Shown here piece by piece: positions 45,001 to 53,642 of a stretch of DNA of 64,000 bases. The notes under the pieces were generated by a model. That model saw nothing but the letters and a program-made list of their open reading frames with translations. It did not search any database and was not told where the DNA came from. Positions within the stretch are counted from its first letter, which is position 1; each line of letters begins with the position of its first letter. Source of the stretch: JACZYA01 sp965247455 (GTDB lineage Bacteria > Acidobacteriota > Terriglobia > Acidiferrales > 2-02-FULL-67-57); NCBI GenBank assembly GCA_965247455.1, contig CBDFHE010000015.1, forward strand, positions 244,667 through 308,666. Reading direction: 5' to 3'. The translations under genes were made by a program, and so were the position numbers.

Positions 45001-46392
45001 TTAAAGCCCCTGCGAAGCCAGGGAGGCGCTGTGGCCGCCGCCGAAGTCGCGGCCAAGCTGCGCCGCCATCCCGCGCCCCGACGCCAAAAAGTCAGTGGAG
45101 ATTGACGGGCCGGAGGCGGCGGCCAAACCGAGCGCGCCAGCCCAGAACTCATCGGCGTGGCCCTGGTCGGTGCGGTCGGCATCGAAACGGAATCGGCCGG
45201 TCACGCTGGTGTAGCGCTTGACGGCGTTGAACGACCGGCGGATGAAAGCTGCCGACGGGATGCGCGCATTCCGGTCTTCAAAGGTTCGTTTTGTCAACGT
45301 AGCCATCGACTCTTTATTGGCCATGTTGAAGTCGACCGGCTCGACCTTTGTTCCGTGCTTGCGCTGGGCCTCTTCAGCCAGCATGGCGCCGATGCCGGTA
45401 GCGTCCAGAGAGGCGCGGGTAACCATCGGCAGGATTGCATCCAAATATGCTGCCTGGGCATGGAAGGGCGTGCGGTGGAACACCTTCACCATCCGAGTCC
45501 AGAGGACGTCGCCGATTTTCTCCCACAGCCAGAAGACGGTGCGGTCTTGCTTGCGGCCGATGTCGCCGCCGAGATAGAGCGGACCTTGCGGCTGGAAATT
45601 CGGCGGCAGCTCCAGCGTTGCGCCTTCGTTCTCACAGGCGACAATCAGCTCCATCGGGATATAGTTCTCAGCGTCGGCCAAGAAGGTGCAGCAGTATTCC
45701 TGCAGCCAAGTGTCCTCGTCGTCGGCGGCTTCGCGCATGGTTTTCGGGTCAATCGGACACCCCTGCTTGACGGCGGTGTAGATGTCGCACCAATGGACGG
45801 ACCACTGGCCCGACTTCCAATGCGTTTTCTGCATGCCGCCCAGGAGATCCACGCCGCATGCCTTGGCGAGGTCGTGGAACTTTCCGCTTTGCCCGTTGGG
45901 TGTGGAGATGACATCGAGGGTGAAGCCGCGGCTCATAATTCCGAGCACGGCCCGCCAGATTGCAACCGGCTCGCGATGGAAACCGTACTCGTCCAGCACC
46001 ACGTCGCCCTTGAATCCGCGAACCGTGGCGGGATTCGAGGGCATAGCCATGATGCGGGCGCGGTTGTGGTTCAGTGTGACCTGCAGAGCTTTGTCCTGCG
46101 TGCCGGGAAACTCGATCTCATCGTAGTCAAACTTCTTGTCCGCCACCTCGGCGTGTGTCTTTACGACCTGGATGGCTTCCTTCGACTGGCGCTCGGAGGC
46201 GGAGAGCCAGACCGTGAGGCCGGGGAACTCAATGCGCCGTTCGACATGGGCGAGAGTATCGGCAAAGCTGGCGCCTATATCTCGTGATTTCACCCAGAGC
46301 TTGAAGCGAGACTCGTCTTCGACCCACGCTCTTTGATAGGGATAGAGCGGGATGGGCGGAGCGTCAGCTTTCTTGTTGCGTTGTGAGCCCAT
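45001..46392 (-). CDS. Terminase large subunit, Mu gp28-like
   Basis: About 463 residues. The ATPase part has the motor motif VKSRDIGASF and Walker B VVLDEYGFH; the nuclease part has GGDIGRKQDRTVF, SLDATGIG and HADEFWAGALGL. It packages phage DNA by headful. I start it at MGSQRNKK (46392); a GTG three codons earlier is possible. It overlaps the small-subunit gene by 29 bases. Confidence 0.92.
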   Translation of the reverse strand: MGSQRNKKADAPPIPLYPYQRAWVEDESRFKLWVKSRDIGASFADTLAHVERRIEFPGLTVWLSASERQSKEAIQVVKTHAEVADKKFDYDEIEFPGTQDKALQVTLNHNRARIMAMPSNPATVRGFKGDVVLDEYGFHREPVAIWRAVLGIMSRGFTLDVISTPNGQSGKFHDLAKACGVDLLGGMQKTHWKSGQWSVHWCDIYTAVKQGCPIDPKTMREAADDEDTWLQEYCCTFLADAENYIPMELIVACENEGATLELPPNFQPQGPLYLGGDIGRKQDRTVFWLWEKIGDVLWTRMVKVFHRTPFHAQAAYLDAILPMVTRASLDATGIGAMLAEEAQRKHGTKVEPVDFNMANKESMATLTKRTFEDRNARIPSAAFIRRSFNAVKRYTSVTGRFRFDADRTDQGHADEFWAGALGLAAASGPSISTDFLASGRGMAAQLGRDFGGGHSASLASQGL

Positions 46393-47026
46393 AGATTTCA
46401 CGGAAGCGCCGCCGCATTTCTTTCGGCGAGAGCTTCTTCTTGGTGATGTCTTTCTCCAAACCTTTGACTTTTGAGGCGATGCGGTTCTGTAGGTCCAACT
46501 GCTGGCGGTCGACCTCTACTTTTTGCTGGGCGATGCGATTGCGCTCGAACTTGACTAGCAGGTTGCCGAGATCGACCAGGCGCGCTTGGAATTCTCCTTG
46601 GTCGCCTTTGCGCGCCGCTCGGTTGAGCTGAAAGACTTGATCGGCCAAGGCGGTGCGCACCGATTCGGGCAGGTTCTTGTAGCCGCCTCTGAGGAGGCTG
46701 TTGGCAAAGTCGATGGAGAACTGGCGCTCGATGGCGTTCTCGCGCTGCACCTGAACGCAGGCGACGTCGTACCAGCGCAGCATGTTCGAGGCTGGGAGGC
46801 GGCGCCGGGGAAACAGCCGCAGCGTCTCTTGCGGCAGCTCTTTCCAGGGCAGCGCAGTCGTAGAGCGCTCTTCGATCTGTTCCCAGGGCGTGACGCTGGG
46901 GATGGCGCGCTGCTGCTTGATCCATTCTTGCCAGGCGATCGGAAGTTTCTCGATGCTGAAAGGTTGGCGCTTGTGCCGCCGCTCGCCGGCGCGCGGATGC
47001 CGCCGCCGTTTTGATTTCTGCGCCAT
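46364..47026 (-). CDS. Small terminase, Mu gp27-like (DUF3486)
   Basis: 220 residues, basic N-terminus (KSKRRRHPRAGERRHKRQP), then IPSVTPWEQIEERST, RWYDVACVQVQ and a C-terminal coiled coil (KVKGLEKDITKKKLSPKEMRRRFREIYGL). Matches the DUF3486 family at the gp27 position. Starts directly after the upstream TGA. Confidence 0.85.
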   Translation of the reverse strand: MAQKSKRRRHPRAGERRHKRQPFSIEKLPIAWQEWIKQQRAIPSVTPWEQIEERSTTALPWKELPQETLRLFPRRRLPASNMLRWYDVACVQVQRENAIERQFSIDFANSLLRGGYKNLPESVRTALADQVFQLNRAARKGDQGEFQARLVDLGNLLVKFERNRIAQQKVEVDRQQLDLQNRIASKVKGLEKDITKKKLSPKEMRRRFREIYGLTTQQES

Positions 47027-47347
47027 TCATCCCACCACTTCCACCGCCGGGTCTTGTTCAACGCCTTCAACCAGGTCAACGCCGCGCGGCTCAATCCGAA
47101 TCTTCCGGTAAGACACCTCACCCCTGTAGTCGTCGCGCAGCTCGTCGTAGGAGATGCACTTCCGATCATGGAGATCATTCAAGACGGTGCGGACTTCGTT
47201 GATGCTGATCTTATGCTTCAAGTCGCTCAGCACACCCCAGATAGTGATGTCGTCCAGGCGAGGCTTGCGGTCTTTTTGGTTCAGGCGGATGAGCTTCAGG
47301 ACAACGCCCCTCAGCCGGCGCATCCGCGCCCGGTCAAGCCCGTTCAT
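47027..47347 (-). CDS. Mu gp26-like protein, winged-helix-like
   Basis: 106 residues. RMRRLRGVVLKLIRLNQ and DDITIWGVLSDLKHKISINEVRTVLNDLHDRK resemble a small winged-helix domain. Position matches Mu gp26 between gp25 and gp27. Overlaps its upstream neighbour by four bases. Confidence 0.65.
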   Translation of the reverse strand: MNGLDRARMRRLRGVVLKLIRLNQKDRKPRLDDITIWGVLSDLKHKISINEVRTVLNDLHDRKCISYDELRDDYRGEVSYRKIRIEPRGVDLVEGVEQDPAVEVVG

Positions 47348-47766
47348 GTTGGCCCGCCCGAGGCTGGCCCGCCTTGGGCGGGCAACCTCTTTTTGACCTC
47401 ACGGATTTCTTTGAGTACGGCGTCGCTGTTGGCCGCCAAGTAAGATAAGCGAAGGTCCTGCTCGCGGGCGCGTTGGTCGTCTTTGGAGGCGATGACTTGG
47501 GTGGCGGCGGCCATCTTGCCCATGTTTTCGGAAATCTTCCACTGCGTCTGGACGAACTGCGACGCGAGCGGGACAGCTTTGTTGATGACCAGGACCGCGA
47601 TGGCGAGAAGGCCGAGGGTGATGACGAAGTAAGGCCCGAACTCCCGCGCTAATTGCGCGTCCTGCATCAGGAGCATCAGCATGCCGCCCACGCTGACCGC
47701 GCCCACTCCGAATGTGGCGCCGCTCTTGAGCTGGCTGCTGAGCTTCGCTTTGGTCTCGCCGTTCAT
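47344..47766 (-). CDS. Two-TM membrane protein, Mu gp25-like / possible holin
   Basis: 140 residues with two TM helices (TFGVGAVSVGGMLMLLM and YFVITLGLLAIAVLVINKAV), then a polar helical C-terminus (KMAAATQVIASKDDQRAREQ...LKEIREVKKRL). Near the lysozyme gene, a holin or lysis-accessory role is plausible but not shown. Confidence 0.6.
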   Translation of the reverse strand: MNGETKAKLSSQLKSGATFGVGAVSVGGMLMLLMQDAQLAREFGPYFVITLGLLAIAVLVINKAVPLASQFVQTQWKISENMGKMAAATQVIASKDDQRAREQDLRLSYLAANSDAVLKEIREVKKRLPAQGGPASGGPT

Positions 47767-47769
47767 TAG

Positions 47770-48438
47770 CTAGGCCGCCAAGCGTTTTCTGCGATCTTCG
47801 ATTCGTTTGCGGAGCGCCGGCAGCGCCAGGTCAATGTCTTCATTGGTAGCCTGCTTGTGCACCTTCAGCACGGCCGCAATCACGTTGACGGAAGCGGCGG
47901 TGATGAGGCCCTTTTTGCCTCGCTCCAGGGCGCCCGCCAATTGACCGAAGAGGGTCAGCAACATCATCATGGCGCTGGGAATAGCTGCCTGGTTCACAGA
48001 TAAGATCAGGGCCGCTTGGCCGTCCCCTTGCCTCAACGTAGCGACCACAGCTTGCACGGACGCCACTGCAGCTCTTACATCTTCAATTAGCCGCAGCAGG
48101 TCTTGCTGGGTAGCCTTTACGTCCTGCTCGGTGGCTTTTCCTTCCCAGAAGCGTTCCTTGGTAGTCCGGTAGGTGGTGAAGCTACGCTCCGCTGCGCTCA
48201 GTGATTCGTTGGCTGCATCCAGGCCCCTGCGAATGTTCTCCAGCTCGCCGGCGCTGAAGACCGGCGGGTTGGCCGCCTTCCAGCCTTCCCACTCTGTCGT
48301 CACTTGCTCGAGGGCGGCATCTGCGTCGCGGATGGTAACCCAGCTCTGCCGCTCGAACTCGGTGCAGGCCGAAAGCGTGAGCATCAAGGCAACCATCAGT
48401 GCGACGGCTGCGGCTGCTCGATAGAGTTTCCTCATCAT
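47770..48438 (-). CDS. Phage lipoprotein with helical domain
   Basis: 222 residues. GAGGAGG precedes ATGATG; the signal peptide ends in LTLSAC. The mature part is helical (DADAALEQVTTEWEGWKAANPP, LRLIEDVRAAVASVQAVV). A hydrophobic stretch AIPSAMMMLLTLFGQLAGA may be membrane-inserting. Within the lysis cluster it may be a spanin-like factor. Confidence 0.65.
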   Translation of the reverse strand: MMRKLYRAAAAVALMVALMLTLSACTEFERQSWVTIRDADAALEQVTTEWEGWKAANPPVFSAGELENIRRGLDAANESLSAAERSFTTYRTTKERFWEGKATEQDVKATQQDLLRLIEDVRAAVASVQAVVATLRQGDGQAALILSVNQAAIPSAMMMLLTLFGQLAGALERGKKGLITAASVNVIAAVLKVHKQATNEDIDLALPALRKRIEDRRKRLAA

Positions 48439-48446
48439 GTTCCTCC

Positions 48447-48797
48447 TCACAAAAGAATCAGGCGCTGGGCGGTGAAGGCCACCCAGGCCAACTGATAGTT
48501 TCCATTCGTGTCGGGCCGGGCGAGCTGCAACTCGGCCGTGTGCTGGTCTTTCTTGAAACGCATCTTCACCATCACGCCGCGCTCGGCCACCAGGTGCTGG
48601 CGCTGCTCGCGCGGGAGACGGCAGCGCATCTCCCAACGGATGTTGTGCCGATAGTCTTTGGCCTCCAGCAGGCCGGTCGCGCGGTCGAAGCTGCGTATCT
48701 GGACCCAGCAGTTATTCTTGCCCAGGCGGAAGTGCCCCGCCGCGCCGGCGGAGCCCGCCAGCAGCAGGACCAGCAGCAGTGCGAGACCAAGTTTCAT
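48447..48797 (-). CDS. Small exported phage protein
   Basis: 116 residues with a signal peptide (MKLGLALLLVLLLAGSAGA) and a beta-rich basic domain (NCWVQIRSFDRATGLLEAKDY, MVKMRFKKDQHTAELQLARPD). The start overlaps the lysozyme stop by four bases (ATGA). Role unknown; periplasmic and lysis-linked by position. Confidence 0.6.
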   Translation of the reverse strand: MKLGLALLLVLLLAGSAGAAGHFRLGKNNCWVQIRSFDRATGLLEAKDYRHNIRWEMRCRLPREQRQHLVAERGVMVKMRFKKDQHTAELQLARPDTNGNYQLAWVAFTAQRLILL

Positions 48798-49417
48798 GCC
48801 GCTTGCTCCAGTTGCTGATAGAGCTTCAGGCGGCGCAAGCCGTTGGCGACGTAGTTGGGGTCGAAGGTCCGGCGACCGCGAGGGACTCCGGTGTTCCAGC
48901 AGCGGAAGAGTTGGTGGAAGTCGCGGTCGGCTCGGAGCTCGTACTTCTGGGAAAAGTACAAAATCAGGGCGCGCGCGTGCTGGAAGTGTGTCTCGCGCCG
49001 GCTGAACTCCACCAGCGGAACGCCCCACTCGCGCGCGTGCCATCCCATCAGTTGCATCGGCCCCCAACTGGTGGACAGCTCCTTGAAGTTCTGCAAGCCG
49101 GCCAGCATGAAAGAGGTGCTGGGCGGATGGCGGGTGTCGATGGCGTAGTCGGCTTCCAGCAGCCACTCGTCCTGGCCAATCGGCCGCGAGAGCGAGGGGT
49201 CGGAGAAGGCTTCGTCTCCGAGGGCGGCCAGGACAATCTTTTTCAGCACGCCCTTCTCGAAACGGTTTGCCGCCAGGCGCTCCTCGACGCTGCCGGCGCT
49301 TTCGTTTGCCACCAGCGCAGCCATGAAAGCGGCCGAGACGCTGGTGCCGGTCCGGGCAGTGGCGATGGTTTGCCCGAAGTCGCGGCGGATCAGATCTATT
49401 GTTTCGCGTTCACTCAT
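48794..49417 (-). CDS. Endolysin, lysozyme/transglycosylase-like
   Basis: 207 residues with a lysozyme-like fold: catalytic Glu39 in AALVANESAG, the GPMQLMGW motif (TSWGPMQLMG) and RCWNTGVPRG near the end. It degrades peptidoglycan during lysis. There is no signal peptide, so a holin is needed. It is the first late gene, as lys is in Mu. Confidence 0.8.
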   Translation of the reverse strand: MSERETIDLIRRDFGQTIATARTGTSVSAAFMAALVANESAGSVEERLAANRFEKGVLKKIVLAALGDEAFSDPSLSRPIGQDEWLLEADYAIDTRHPPSTSFMLAGLQNFKELSTSWGPMQLMGWHAREWGVPLVEFSRRETHFQHARALILYFSQKYELRADRDFHQLFRCWNTGVPRGRRTFDPNYVANGLRRLKLYQQLEQAA

Positions 49418-49428
49418 CTATTAGTCCG

Positions 49429-49615
49429 GCCCCGGCCGGGGGGGAGGATCCAACCGGGGCAGGCAGCGCCGATTGCCCTTTCTCCTCTGCATCGGGCTCC
49501 ATCCCGGAACCGGAAACCGGATGGAGCCCGAGTTGTCTGGGGGGAGTGTGGCACAGAGTCAAGGGGAGCCGTGATAGGGCATGTATAGGGGTTATAGCGC
49601 CATGTGAACAAAATA
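49429..49615 (-). promoter_or_regulatory. Putative late promoter region with 12-bp inverted repeat
   Basis: This 187-bp gap lies between the early/middle genes and the lysozyme gene. CGGGCTCCATCC (49493-49504) and its perfect complement GGATGGAGCCCG (49519-49530) flank a 14-base loop. Upstream on the minus strand are TTGACT and A/T-richer CTATAACC and CTATACATG stretches. In Mu the C-activated lys promoter is here, so the repeat may be an activator site or an early terminator. Confidence 0.5.
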
Positions 49616-49828
49616 TTAGGTGGGATGGAGCATGGAACCGTTGCGCTGCTCGATTTGCGAGACGTAGTCCTGGAGAGACTCGGCGGTAATCCGAGCGCTG
49701 CGGGTGCTGGTGCCGTGGAAGACCCGCACCAGCTTGCCCCCCTCCACCAGCTTTCGGATGGTGCCGGTGGAGCAAGAGAGCAAGTTGGCCGCTTCCGAGT
49801 AGCGGTAGAGGAGCTTGGTCAGCTTCAT
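49616..49828 (-). CDS. Helix-turn-helix protein, excisionase/MerR-like
   Basis: 70 residues: YRYSEAANLLSCSTGTIRKLVEGGKLVRVFHG is a typical HTH_17 fold, followed by SARITAESLQDYVSQIEQ. Coupled by ATGA to the gene upstream. Directly before the late promoter region, it is a candidate late-gene activator (Mu C/Mor position). Confidence 0.75.
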   Translation of the reverse strand: MKLTKLLYRYSEAANLLSCSTGTIRKLVEGGKLVRVFHGTSTRSARITAESLQDYVSQIEQRNGSMLHPT

Positions 49829-50013
49829 TTCGTCTCCACCGCCAGCGCGGGGCAGGCTTGTGGCTGGCCCGGGCGAAGGCACAAGATGTTGTGCTCGCGG
49901 GCGGGGTGGCCTTGGGACGCGAACGCCGATGAGATCGCCGCTCTACGGGCCTGCACCACGCGTGGTGCGGGGGTTACAGGAGCGACCGCGGAAGAAACCT
50001 TCGGGGTATCCAT
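49825..50013 (-). CDS. Small hypothetical early protein
   Basis: 62 residues with a GGGAGAG site, ending in a four-base overlap with the HTH gene. Composition is Ala/Pro-rich (SSAVAPVTPAPRVVQARRAA) with two late Cys. It overlaps the upstream zinc-finger gene by 40 bases. Probably real because of coupling, function unknown. Confidence 0.45.
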   Translation of the reverse strand: MDTPKVSSAVAPVTPAPRVVQARRAAISSAFASQGHPAREHNILCLRPGQPQACPALAVETK

Positions 50014-50210
50014 GCTCTCCCGTTTTTACTTGAACCTTTGGGTCGGATGATGCATTCCACCGAACGCCGACGGCGAAAGGCCCGTGCCACCTCTTTGCAT
50101 TTGTTACTGCAATAGGTGCGCCGGTCAGGGACCGGGAAGCCGCACACGGGACAGTGCAGGTGGTCGCAGTTGGGCGTCTGGCGATGGGTGCGCGGGGGAG
50201 TCTTCGGCAT
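49974..50210 (-). CDS. Zinc-ribbon protein
   Basis: 78 residues with CPVCGFPVPDRRTYCSNKC, a four-Cys zinc ribbon, and a strongly basic C-terminus (RAFRRRR, PRRFLPRS). Likely nucleic-acid binding. One of several zinc-ribbon genes in the early region. Confidence 0.65.
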   Translation of the reverse strand: MPKTPPRTHRQTPNCDHLHCPVCGFPVPDRRTYCSNKCKEVARAFRRRRSVECIIRPKGSSKNGRAWIPRRFLPRSLL

Positions 50211-50213
50211 GGG

Positions 50214-50819
50214 CTATTGAATCACTATCAGGTCGTCGTCAGCCGCTGCTGCAGCGTCTTTCAATACGCCTACTGACTGAGAGCAGGCCCCAGATGAGGT
50301 CCATGTTGCTTGAATGTCGGCTGAACCTGCTGAGGCAATGGCTTCGTCACCACCATTGGAAGATATTAGGCTGGGATTACCGTTGGCGCGCTCCCACCGC
50401 TCAGTTCCAGGTGACGTGATAGCCATAGCTTCGTTTCCGCCACGTTGGCCCGTAACGGCTACCAGCCAGGCGTTGTCTGTCAGAGTAGTTACGCTGGTAG
50501 TAAGGCTGGTTGCTCCATTACTCCCGCTTCCGTTTTCAGCTTCAACTGGAGTGGTTTGGTTAACACCCTGATAGTTAGCGGCACCAGCAGCAATCCTTCC
50601 GCTCATGGAATTGACGACGATGGTTATGTCGGCGGTCTTCGCGGTTGGAGCTGCACGATACCACCACTCAGTTCTCAGTTGCCCATTGGGGCTGGCATCG
50701 TTGCGGAGTTTTGTAAAGGCTTCATTAACTCCAGCCGTATCCCAAGTCACACTTGAAACAGTGTTGGAGCCTGGGGTCAGGGCGAACGCTGATACGAAAC
50801 GGTGCATGCGAGTCGTCAT
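50214..50819 (-). CDS. Beta-sandwich structural-type protein in early region
   Basis: 201 residues rich in Thr, Ser, Asn and Gly with no Lys-rich or helical part: TPGSNTVSSVTWDTAGVNEAF, TADITIVVNSMSGRIAAGAANYQGVNQT, SVTTLTDNAWLVAVTGQRG, and a closing SQSVGVLKDAAA. This pattern occurs in virion surface or adhesin modules. It starts at ATG 50819 (GGAGG upstream) overlapping the GemA stop. Its place among early genes is odd and suggests a moron. Confidence 0.55.
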   Translation of the reverse strand: MTTRMHRFVSAFALTPGSNTVSSVTWDTAGVNEAFTKLRNDASPNGQLRTEWWYRAAPTAKTADITIVVNSMSGRIAAGAANYQGVNQTTPVEAENGSGSNGATSLTTSVTTLTDNAWLVAVTGQRGGNEAMAITSPGTERWERANGNPSLISSNGGDEAIASAGSADIQATWTSSGACSQSVGVLKDAAAAADDDLIVIQ

Positions 50820-51436
50820 TTGGAGCCTCCAAGAGACGGCTCGCACTCTGCGGTGGGCTCGCGGCGAAGGATGGCCTTGAGCCCGCCAATAATAGCACGG
50901 GCCTGGCCGTGGGTCTGAGGCCAATCCAGTTTCCAGCGGTGGAGCTGCCGGCGCAGGAACTGCTCGGCCTGAGCCTGGGTCCAGTCGCGCTCGGTCAGGC
51001 AGCGGCCCAGTAGTTCGAGAATCAGCTGCTGCTCTTCTTGGGTGACAGGGTCGGAGTCAAGCAGATCTCTCGACCCGCCGCGGCGGGCTCGGGATGACCT
51101 GTGGGCGCGGGGGATGGCGATGCCGCGCTCGTCCATCTGCTTTCGCAGGGCGCCGCAGATGGCAGCGAGCTGCACCGCGCTCAGTTCACTCCGACTCTGG
51201 ACCGGCCAGCCCAGGTTGACTGCGGTTTCGAGGATCAACGCCTTCTGAAACTCCCCCAGCGTTTTGGTTGAATAAGAGAGGACAGCACCCTGAGAGTCGT
51301 GCGCGCGCTCGCGGATATAGTGGCGGTAGACCACGCCCGCCAGGAAGTGCGCGTGGCGCAGCTTGGCCACCCGCGCCGCCTCCGGCGCGCTCGCCCGAAT
51401 CGGGCCCGCAGTTTTGGTTGTCGTCGCCGTGGTCAT
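50816..51436 (-). CDS. GemA-like regulator (Mu gp16, DUF1018)
   Basis: 206 residues. The N-terminal half fits the GemA family (KLRHAHFLAGVVYRHYIRE) and the C-terminal part has the typical LTERDWTQAQAEQFLRRQ and THGQARAIIGGLKAIL. In Mu, GemA affects host supercoiling and gene expression. Start overlaps its upstream neighbour by ATGA. Confidence 0.75.
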   Translation of the reverse strand: MTTATTTKTAGPIRASAPEAARVAKLRHAHFLAGVVYRHYIRERAHDSQGAVLSYSTKTLGEFQKALILETAVNLGWPVQSRSELSAVQLAAICGALRKQMDERGIAIPRAHRSSRARRGGSRDLLDSDPVTQEEQQLILELLGRCLTERDWTQAQAEQFLRRQLHRWKLDWPQTHGQARAIIGGLKAILRREPTAECEPSLGGSK

Positions 51437-51621
51437 AGCATGCGTTCTTGTTCTGCCTCGCTTGGTCCGACGTAGGGTTGAGAGAGCACCTTGCAGGTGA
51501 GGCAAAGGTAGAACCCGGCAATAAGTGGGCCGCGGTGCAAGCGGTCAGCTTTACAAACCGGGCAACAATGTCGATTCATTTGTCTCTCCGGGTCATAGTC
51601 GATTCTGGCCGCCGTCGTCAT
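51433..51621 (-). CDS. Small zinc-ribbon protein
   Basis: 62 residues: CPVCKADRLHRG...YLCLTCKV forms a zinc ribbon. Both ends overlap neighbours by four bases (ATGA). Function unknown; likely translated with the HerA-like ATPase. Confidence 0.65.
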   Translation of the reverse strand: MTTAARIDYDPERQMNRHCCPVCKADRLHRGPLIAGFYLCLTCKVLSQPYVGPSEAEQERML

Positions 51622-53348
51622 GGGAATAGGACTTCCGCAGCGCGGACTTGGCTGCCCTGCTCTTCGATAAGGCAAGCACGGCGCAGGGCCCCGAGATATT
51701 CGGAAAATGTTCCGCCCTTGTATGTCCTCTCGCTCAGTTCTTCGCGTGACATCCAGTTAGGGTTGTTCTCCACTAGGACGTCTAACATGCGGCCCACGCC
51801 GGCTTTGAACTTTGATTTCCAAAGCGAGATCAACTCTGCGGAAGAATCGGGGCGAGGCGAAACTTTGCCAGCGTAGGCAATCCCTTCCTCCGTTATCTCG
51901 ATTTGTTCTCCGCGTTGTTGGATAAACTCCGGCTTCCGAATTGAGCCCAAGTACTCGGCGAAAGTACCGCCGCTGGGTGCAAACCCAGCCAGCGCACCGA
52001 GCTGGTCGCGGGTTAATGGGTCCGGGTGCCACTGTGCCAGAGTTTGGAGCATCCGAAAAGCGCCGGTCTTCAACTTCACGTTGCCGTCATTCGTCGGAAG
52101 AGAGCGGGGTGGCGGGCTCGAACCGCCTGCCAGGGAGGGCGACACCGGCTGCACCGCTGCGCCCCCGCGCGGAATCTTGGGCGAAGGCGCAAAATCAATC
52201 ACAGGCATTTTGAGTGCTTCCGCTTTTGCCGCCTCCTTTGAGATCGAAATAACGGAAGTGCTCAGATGAGCAATGTAGCTAACGAGCTTCCTGATTTGAC
52301 CCTGCCAATGGTGGTTGTTTTGTTTGATGGCGCGCTGGACGGTCTTCTCTGTCTCTGCCTGGTCCACAACGCGCTCGACAACTCTCTTGGTTGGAGCCGC
52401 TGGCTGCGCGCGCAGTTGTGCCTTGAGCGAGCGGATCTCCTTGCGAAACGCGGCAACGGTCTGAGCCTTCTCTTTAGCCTCTTTGGGAAGGTCGGCCAAC
52501 TTCGGCAGCAGCGCCTTGACCTTGCTGGGTGGGGGCGGCGGTTTGAGCGCCACCTTTGAACGGCCGATGTCGGGATGCGTGGTTGATACTGGTCCAACTT
52601 CGAACAGAACTCGGACCTTACTGATTGCCCGGCCGAAGGCGTAGAAAGAACCAGGTTCCATCGTACGAATGTCGTGGGAAAATTCTTTCTTGTCGCGGGC
52701 AGAGATACTGAGCAGATCAATAGAGCGTTCGATATCGACGTCTTCAAAGGTTGGCCCGATCAGTCTGTTGTGTAGATGGCGGCTGGTCTTCTTGTCCAAA
52801 GTGGCAAGTGATTGGGTCGCCAGTACGGGGCAAAAGCCCCGCTTGCGCCCCTTGCGGCTGAAACCCATGACGGCCTTCGATGCTTCTGAGTCGCCCGCTT
52901 TCCCCTCCGGGCAGAAGTCGCTGGCCTCGTCCAGAATCAGCACCATCGGATGCCAGAGTTTTTTGGGCGCATTTGTCAACGCATCAAGAAACAGTTTTAG
53001 CCACGTATGCCGCTCGGAATCCGGCATCTCGTAGAGGTCGCAGACGGCAGAAGCGCGCAGCTCGAGCAGCCGGCGGGCGACTATCTCCGCCGAGCGCACA
53101 TCTGCCGGCGTCTCGCCGCCCGGCCCCACCAGAACGAAGCCGAACTTTTCTCGCAGTGTAGCGAACTCGCCCTCGGGGTCGATGATGATGACCTGGACTT
53201 TACCGAAGAGCTGCTCGGCCAACCGGCGTAATAGCCAAGATTTACCTCCGCCCGAGTTCGCCTGGACCAGCAGCCGCGTCCGCAGCAGGACGTTCAAGTC
53301 GATCCCGACGTTGCGCCCACCCGCTTTTCCGAGAACAATCCGGCTCAT
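51618..53348 (-). CDS. HerA/DUF87-like ATPase with C-terminal winged helices
   Basis: 576 residues. The N-terminal 240 form a HerA-like motor domain: LGKAGGRNVGID, Walker A QANSGGGKSW (Lys36), IIIDPEGEF, Walker B VLILDEASDF (Asp140-Glu141), and sensor ATQSLATLDK. A proline- and Lys-rich coiled linker follows (290-430), then two similar winged-helix units of about 75 residues, each with the TFAEYLGSIR/TFSEYLGALR motif. Such enzymes translocate DNA, often with a NurA nuclease, which is absent here. Unusual cargo for a Mu-like early region. Confidence 0.85.
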   Translation of the reverse strand: MSRIVLGKAGGRNVGIDLNVLLRTRLLVQANSGGGKSWLLRRLAEQLFGKVQVIIIDPEGEFATLREKFGFVLVGPGGETPADVRSAEIVARRLLELRASAVCDLYEMPDSERHTWLKLFLDALTNAPKKLWHPMVLILDEASDFCPEGKAGDSEASKAVMGFSRKGRKRGFCPVLATQSLATLDKKTSRHLHNRLIGPTFEDVDIERSIDLLSISARDKKEFSHDIRTMEPGSFYAFGRAISKVRVLFEVGPVSTTHPDIGRSKVALKPPPPPSKVKALLPKLADLPKEAKEKAQTVAAFRKEIRSLKAQLRAQPAAPTKRVVERVVDQAETEKTVQRAIKQNNHHWQGQIRKLVSYIAHLSTSVISISKEAAKAEALKMPVIDFAPSPKIPRGGAAVQPVSPSLAGGSSPPPRSLPTNDGNVKLKTGAFRMLQTLAQWHPDPLTRDQLGALAGFAPSGGTFAEYLGSIRKPEFIQQRGEQIEITEEGIAYAGKVSPRPDSSAELISLWKSKFKAGVGRMLDVLVENNPNWMSREELSERTYKGGTFSEYLGALRRACLIEEQGSQVRAAEVLFP

Positions 53349-53642
53349 CTAGTTGGTGCCTCCGAGGGTGAGTTGGACCGGTTCGTCCGCTGCGGCGGAC
53401 TCAGGGCCAGGCGGGGCCGGAGGGCGCTCTGGCTGCGCGCGGCGGGCCCTCGATTGCTCTCGGGATAAACCGTCGCGCGGGTAGTCTTCCAGGATGGCCT
53501 GGTGGCCCATGAAGGTGCGGCCGCAGTGGCGGTTGGCGCAGACGTTCTCGCCCGGGTCCAGCAGCAACTCGCCGCCCGGCCCGCGCGGCTGCACCGAGAT
53601 GCAGTGCGGGCAGCGCACCGGTTGTTGACCGGCAAGGCTCAC
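53349..53642 (-). CDS. Zinc-ribbon protein
   Basis: 97 residues: CPHCISVQ...CANRHCGRTF supplies a four-Cys zinc site, then an Arg/Pro-rich tail. The start is GTG overlapping the upstream stop (GTGA). Its stop abuts the HerA-like gene start, so the two are probably co-translated. Confidence 0.6.
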   Translation of the reverse strand: MSLAGQQPVRCPHCISVQPRGPGGELLLDPGENVCANRHCGRTFMGHQAILEDYPRDGLSREQSRARRAQPERPPAPPGPESAAADEPVQLTLGGTN

